This document shows positions 6,081-9,095 of a stretch of 9,095 nucleotides of DNA, in pieces. A program made the translations under genes and the position numbers. Location: the NCBI GenBank assembly GCA_023460975.1, contig JAEWOG010000031.1, forward strand, positions 1-9,095. The letters run 5' to 3'. Source of the stretch: Actinomycetes bacterium. Lineage in GTDB: Bacteria; Actinomycetota; Actinomycetes; Propionibacteriales; Nocardioidaceae. The notes below the pieces were generated by a model. It worked only from the letters and a program-made list of their open reading frames with translations. It ran no database searches and was not told the DNA's origin. Numbering within the stretch: position 1 is the first letter of the stretch; the number at the start of each line of letters is the position of its first letter.

Positions 6081-6191
6081 TCATTGAGGTGCCGCTCGCC
6101 GGCGCGCCTCCCACCCGCGGCTCGCGGGCAGGATGTAGACGCCGGTGCCCGATGGGTCGGCGCGCAGGACCGCGCCGAATCGATTCGGTCG
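6081..6191 (-). pseudogene. Candidate 3' relic of an unknown minus-strand gene
   Basis: On the minus strand, from about 6191 to a TGA at 6083-6081, one frame reads RPNRFGAVLRADPSGTGVYI and then LPASRGWEARRRAAPQ. Its central 25 codons nearly all end in G or C, like real genes here, yet there is no start and no gene-sized frame upstream because that DNA is the start of the M23 gene on the other strand. It may be the surviving 3' end of a gene cut away by rearrangement next to the cloverleaf repeat. At 37 codons, chance is not excluded. Confidence 0.3.
6175..6188. promoter_or_regulatory. 14-base perfect palindrome upstream of the M23 gene (candidate operator)
   Basis: CCGAATCGATTCGG is its own reverse complement. 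It lies 38 bases before ATG6227, in the position of a -35 region or operator, with TATGCT eight bases further on. It is relatively A/T-rich for this window, which makes a chance palindrome less likely. The binding protein, if any, is unknown. Confidence 0.35.
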
Positions 6192-6217
6192 AGGAGTATG
6201 CTCGCGACTCGCTCGCT

Positions 6218-6222
6218 GGAGG
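6218..6222 (+). promoter_or_regulatory. Ribosome binding site GGAGG of the M23 gene
   Basis: A full GGAGG ends four bases before ATG6227 and fixes this start, which also begins a canonical signal peptide. The upstream in-frame ATG at 5900 has no comparable site. Confidence 0.75.
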
Positions 6223-6226
6223 CACG

Positions 6227-8224
6227 ATGACCCGGGGCACCCTCTTCACGATTGCGCTGCTGCTCGTCGCGCCGGCGTCCGCCGCGGCGCAGGTCTGTTA
6301 CTCGATGCCGTTCACGAGGATCGGCGATCCATGGGGATGCGCCGCGAGCTGCGGCCGGACCAACCCGCACCGCGGTGTCGACTTCCCGGCGCCGACCGGG
6401 ACGCCGATCCGCGCCATCGCGAGCGGTGTCGTGCACACGCTCCCGTACAGCGGCTGCCTCGGGAACATCGTGGTGATCCAGCACGACGACGGGCTCTTCT
6501 CCGGCTACGCGCACATGCGCGACTCGGCCGCGGTGGGCGGGGGCGCGAGGGTCTCGCGAGGCGACGTGATCGGCTACGTGGGCGCGACGGGACGATACCC
6601 CGACTGTGTCACCGGCCCGCACCTGCACCTGACGCTCGGCTCTTCGGTCAGCAGCATCAGCTCCGGCGCGACGATCGATCCGGTCGTGCACATCCGGGCG
6701 AACGAGGCCGAGGTCAACTGCTTCGACGGCGCCGGCGTGCTCCTCGAGCAGCCGGTGGCCTACGCGCCTCCGACGACCACGGATCTGAACGGAGACGGCC
6801 GCGCCGATCTGTGCGCCCGTGCCAGCGACGGCGTCCACTGCTGGCTCGCCGTCGACGGCGGCTGGGAGGACACGGGGAGCGTCTTGCCCTTCTCGGATGC
6901 CAGTGGATGGAACGACGTCACGAACTACGCGACGCTCCGCATGGGCGACGTCGACGGCGACGGCCTCGCGGATCTGTGCGCGCGGTCGAACACGGACATC
7001 CTCTGCGCGCGCTCGACCGGCTCGGCGCTCGGCGCGTACTCGGTCTGGCTCGCCGGGCTCTCCGACGCGTCGGGCTGGGGCGCGCCCGAGCACTACACGA
7101 CGCTCCGCCTCGCCGACGCCGACGGCGATGGCCGTGAGGATCTCTGCGCGCGCGACGGGACCCGCTTCGGCTGCTGGCTCTCGGACGGCGAGTCGTTCTC
7201 GCGGCGCATCGACGGACCGGGCTGGAGCAACGCCGCAGGCTTCACGCGCGCCGAGTACTACGGGACGCTGCGCATGGGCGATCTGAACGGCGACGGCGCG
7301 GCCGACGTGTGCATCCGCGCGGCCGCCGGCATCCGCTGCGCGCTCAGCGACGGCGAGGGCTTCCCCACCGACGTGGTCGGTCCGGAGTGGAGCAACGACG
7401 CAGGCTTCGCCGCGGCGCAGTACTGGTCGACGCTGCGGATGGCCGACGTGAACGGCGACGGCATGGAGGACCTGTGCATCCGGACCTCGACGGATCTGCG
7501 CTGCGCGCTGTCCACCGGCGCCGGCTTCGGCGAGACGCTCATCGTGGGCGCGCTCTCGAACGCGAGCGGCTGGGCCGATCCCACGAACTACCGCACGCTG
7601 CGCGCCGGCGATGTGGACGGCGACGGCGCCGTCGATCTGTGCGCGCGCTCGGACGACGACGTCCTTTGCTGGAGCTGGGACGGCGCGGAATTCGTGCGGC
7701 GCACGGGGCCGGCCTGGGCCGACGGCTCGGGGTGGGCGGCGACGCCGGCGTACTTCGACACGATCCGCCTCGTGGACGTGGACGGCGACGGGCGTGACGA
7801 CATCTGCGGCCGGGCCGGCGCGGGCTGGACGTGCCACCACGCGCGCGGCGATGCGTTCGCCGACCCGATCGGGAGCGCGCTGATGGCCGACGCGCAGGGA
7901 TGGTCCGGCTCGCCCGCGTACTGGACGACGATCCTCTCGGGCGGGCGCTGCATGCCCAGCGTGGAGGTGTGCAACGGCCGAGACGACGACTGCGACGGCG
8001 TGGTCGACGACGGTACCTGCATCGACGGGGGCCCTCCGCCGATCGACGAGGACGCGGGCCACGCCCCGGATGCCCATCTGGGCGCGGACGCGGGCGGACG
8101 ACCGAGCACGGTCACGGGCTGCGGCTGTCGTACGGGTACGGGCGAGCGTACCGCGACGGCACCCGCGCTGCTCCTGCCGCTCGCGCTTCTCGTGCTGCGC
8201 AGGCGCTCTCAGCGGCTGCGATAG
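6227..8224 (+). CDS. Surface M23 metallopeptidase with seven FG-GAP-like repeats and a MYXO-CTERM tail
   Basis: The product has 665 residues. Residues 1-21 are a signal peptide (MTRGTLFTIALLLVAPASAAA). Residues about 27-150 are an M23 (LytM-type) zinc endopeptidase domain with His48-x3-Asp52 (HRGVD), the YAH motif with His96, and His132-Leu-His134 (GPHLHL). All zinc and catalytic positions of active peptidoglycan hydrolases are present. Residues about 183-570 carry seven repeats of about 55 residues, each with a DxNGDGxxD or DxDGDGxxD calcium-type loop followed by Cys-x8-Cys; seven such units suit a seven-bladed propeller. Residues 579-598 are a MopE-like EVCNGRDDDCDGVVDDGTC motif. After an Asp/Pro/Ala-rich linker come Gly631-Cys-Gly-Cys634, a hydrophobic helix (about 643-657) and RRRSQRLR, the MYXO-CTERM sorting signal, which implies processing at the Cys and surface anchoring. 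Likely role: cutting peptide cross-links of its own or prey peptidoglycan. Its 3' end overlaps the opposite gene by 16 bases. Confidence 0.92.
   Translation: MTRGTLFTIALLLVAPASAAAQVCYSMPFTRIGDPWGCAASCGRTNPHRGVDFPAPTGTPIRAIASGVVHTLPYSGCLGNIVVIQHDDGLFSGYAHMRDSAAVGGGARVSRGDVIGYVGATGRYPDCVTGPHLHLTLGSSVSSISSGATIDPVVHIRANEAEVNCFDGAGVLLEQPVAYAPPTTTDLNGDGRADLCARASDGVHCWLAVDGGWEDTGSVLPFSDASGWNDVTNYATLRMGDVDGDGLADLCARSNTDILCARSTGSALGAYSVWLAGLSDASGWGAPEHYTTLRLADADGDGREDLCARDGTRFGCWLSDGESFSRRIDGPGWSNAAGFTRAEYYGTLRMGDLNGDGAADVCIRAAAGIRCALSDGEGFPTDVVGPEWSNDAGFAAAQYWSTLRMADVNGDGMEDLCIRTSTDLRCALSTGAGFGETLIVGALSNASGWADPTNYRTLRAGDVDGDGAVDLCARSDDDVLCWSWDGAEFVRRTGPAWADGSGWAATPAYFDTIRLVDVDGDGRDDICGRAGAGWTCHHARGDAFADPIGSALMADAQGWSGSPAYWTTILSGGRCMPSVEVCNGRDDDCDGVVDDGTCIDGGPPPIDEDAGHAPDAHLGADAGGRPSTVTGCGCRTGTGERTATAPALLLPLALLVLRRRSQRLR
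6782..7834 (+). repeat. Seven coding repeats of about 165 bases (calcium loop plus Cys-x8-Cys)
   Basis: The first Asp of each loop falls at residues 186, 241, 297, 352, 407, 462 and 517 of the M23 protein, a period of 55-56 residues. Each unit reads TLR(M/L/A)xD-(V/L/A)-(D/N)-GDGxx-D-(L/V/I)-C-x8-C, with minor changes, usually preceded by a Trp-Ser-Asn-Ala-x-Gly-(Trp/Phe)-like stretch. The copies are well diverged in DNA, so this is an old protein repeat, not a recent DNA duplication. Confidence 0.9.
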
Positions 8225-9095
8225 CGGAAGGGTCTCGAGAGCACGATGCGGCGGAGGATCTCGCGCAGCGGGGTGTCGGCGCGGAGCTCGCCGACGACCG
8301 ACGCGTAGGTGCAGCCCTCGACTCCGAACGCGACGTAGGCGAGGTTCTGCACGAAGCACGCGCGCGCCTCGGGGCTGTCGGCGAGGTAGCGCGAGAGGCT
8401 CGCGGGGCCCTCGAGCGGGACGTCGCCGTCGGCCGTCTCGACGATCGTCCCGGTGACGTCGAGGGGGTGGCCGTGCTCGGAGTCGCGGCGCCGGCCGATG
8501 GCGTCGTACTGGCCGAGGGCGAAGCCGATCGGATCGGTCAGCGCGTGGCAGCCGGCGCAGAAGGGATCGGAGGTGTGCTGGAGGTAGCGCTCGCGCGTGG
8601 TGATCATCCCCTCGATCGGCGCGAGGGTGGTGTTCACGCTCGGCGGCGGCGACTCGAGGGGCTGGCAGAGGAAGCGCTCGCGCACCAGCGCGCCGCGCTG
8701 GACGGGCGAGGAGCTGTCGGCGATCGCGTGGCGCGACAAGACGCTGCCGAGCCCGAGCACCCCGCGGGCCCGCCGGCCTTCTTCCACGTCGAAGCGCGCG
8801 AGCTCGTCGCCCTCGATCCCATCGATGCCGTAGAAGCGCGCGAGCGCTCCGTCGGCGAAGGAGTAGGGCGCGTCGAAGAGATCGGCGAAGCCGCCGCCCG
8901 ACTCGAAGACGTGCGCGAAGAGCGCGTCGGCCTCGCGCAGCATCGAGGTGCGGACCTCGGCGGTGAATCCCTCCTGCGAGGGGTCCTTGGGGCGGCTCAT
9001 CAGATCGGCCACCCCGAGCCACTGGCGCGCGAAGCGGCCGAGCATCTCGCGGGCGCGATCGGTGGCGAGGAGCCGGTCGAGCTCACGCTCGAGAT
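8209..9095 (-). CDS. DUF1592/DUF1588/DUF1585 cytochrome c-type protein, C-terminal part (5' end beyond the window)
   Basis: The frame is open to the right edge: LERELDRLLATDRARE precedes MLGRFARQWLG, so the Met at 9045 is internal. In order, the visible part holds the end of a DUF1592 domain (RFARQWLG to ALARFYGIDG, about 9095-8820), a DUF1588 domain (RRARGVLGLGSVLSRHAIAD, SSPVQRGALVRERFLCQPL, about 8790-8640) and a DUF1585 domain (GCHALTDPIGFALGQYDAIG to the C-terminus, about 8560-8212). The heme-type CxxCH is Cys-Ala-Gly-Cys-His at 8559-8545. This architecture is the PSD/Planctomycete-type cytochrome family, found in planctomycetes and myxobacteria, exported and presumably attached to heme outside the inner membrane; its partner and substrate are not known. 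Family members are usually 500-800 residues, so roughly half is missing. The stop at 8209 lies inside the 3' end of the convergent M23 gene. Confidence 0.9.
   Translation of the reverse strand, partial: LERELDRLLATDRAREMLGRFARQWLGVADLMSRPKDPSQEGFTAEVRTSMLREADALFAHVFESGGGFADLFDAPYSFADGALARFYGIDGIEGDELARFDVEEGRRARGVLGLGSVLSRHAIADSSSPVQRGALVRERFLCQPLESPPPSVNTTLAPIEGMITTRERYLQHTSDPFCAGCHALTDPIGFALGQYDAIGRRRDSEHGHPLDVTGTIVETADGDVPLEGPASLSRYLADSPEARACFVQNLAYVAFGVEGCTYASVVGELRADTPLREILRRIVLSRPFRYRSR

Larger units (their letters stand above)
5868..6226. other. 359-base spacer between GST and M23 genes
   Basis: The plus strand stays open in one frame from 5900 into the M23 gene, but that extension is Arg/Ala-rich, runs through the cloverleaf repeat and precedes a clear signal peptide, so I read it as non-coding. 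The spacer holds the nested repeat at 5934-6038, a minus-strand gene relic at 6081-6191, a hairpin CCCGCG/CGCGGG (6114-6119, 6123-6128), a 14-base palindrome at 6175-6188, a TATGCT sequence at 6197-6202 that could be a -10 element but has no matching -35, and the M23 ribosome binding site. Confidence 0.6.

Noticed and set aside
5900..6226. Starting the M23 gene at ATG 5900
   Set aside because: This extension runs through the inverted repeat, is low-complexity and precedes a canonical signal peptide with its own GGAGG.
6026..9022. A 998-codon open frame on the minus strand across the M23 gene
   Set aside because: It is the antisense shadow of a GC3-biased gene: Arg/Ala/His-rich, without domain signals, while the plus strand encodes recognised domains with all active-site residues.

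Overview
The window is very GC-rich. Its real genes end nearly all codons in G or C, and several products are secreted or lipid-anchored with Asp/Gly/Ala-rich linkers. One protein ends in a MYXO-CTERM-type tail (Gly-Cys-Gly-Cys, hydrophobic helix, Arg cluster), one carries a DUF4476-like domain, and one is a DUF1592/DUF1588/DUF1585 c-type cytochrome protein. Together these point to a myxobacterium, probably of the Polyangiales/Sandaracinus type. That is an inference from composition and families, not from a database match.

Layout, left to right: (i) the 5' part of an unrecognised gene on the minus strand (1-205), leaving the window at the left edge; (ii) a DinB-fold metal protein (422-916, +); (iii) a short convergent spacer with three hairpins; (iv) a secreted ricin-type beta-trefoil plus DUF4476 protein (1107-1958, -); (v) a 578-base divergent spacer with a candidate frameshifted gene relic (about 2071-2312); (vi) a lipoprotein polysaccharide lyase (2537-3661, +) whose linker contains an exact 30-base tandem duplication; (vii) a lipoprotein serine hydrolase of the class C beta-lactamase/esterase fold (3756-5216, +), followed 9 bases later by a glutathione S-transferase family gene (5226-5867, +) whose Shine-Dalgarno overlaps the hydrolase stop codon; (viii) a 359-base spacer with a 105-base nested inverted repeat that folds on paper into a perfect four-way cloverleaf, a short minus-strand gene relic and a 14-base palindrome; (ix) a surface M23 peptidase with seven FG-GAP-like repeats, a MopE-like Asp/Cys motif and a MYXO-CTERM tail (6227-8224, +); (x) the 3' part of a DUF1592-family cytochrome c protein (8209 to beyond 9095, -), which overlaps the end of the M23 gene tail to tail by 16 bases.

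The genes do not form one obvious pathway. Four of the seven main products (trefoil protein, lyase lipoprotein, serine hydrolase lipoprotein, M23 protein) look exported and either bind or cut polymers, which suits the cell-surface and degradative lifestyle of myxobacteria. Only hydrolase-GST looks like a co-translated pair. I see no phage, CRISPR, transposase, toxin-antitoxin or defence system. The most unusual DNA feature is the cloverleaf repeat at 5934-6038. The most unusual protein features are the seven Asp-motif plus Cys-x8-Cys repeats in the M23 protein and the trefoil-DUF4476 fusion.
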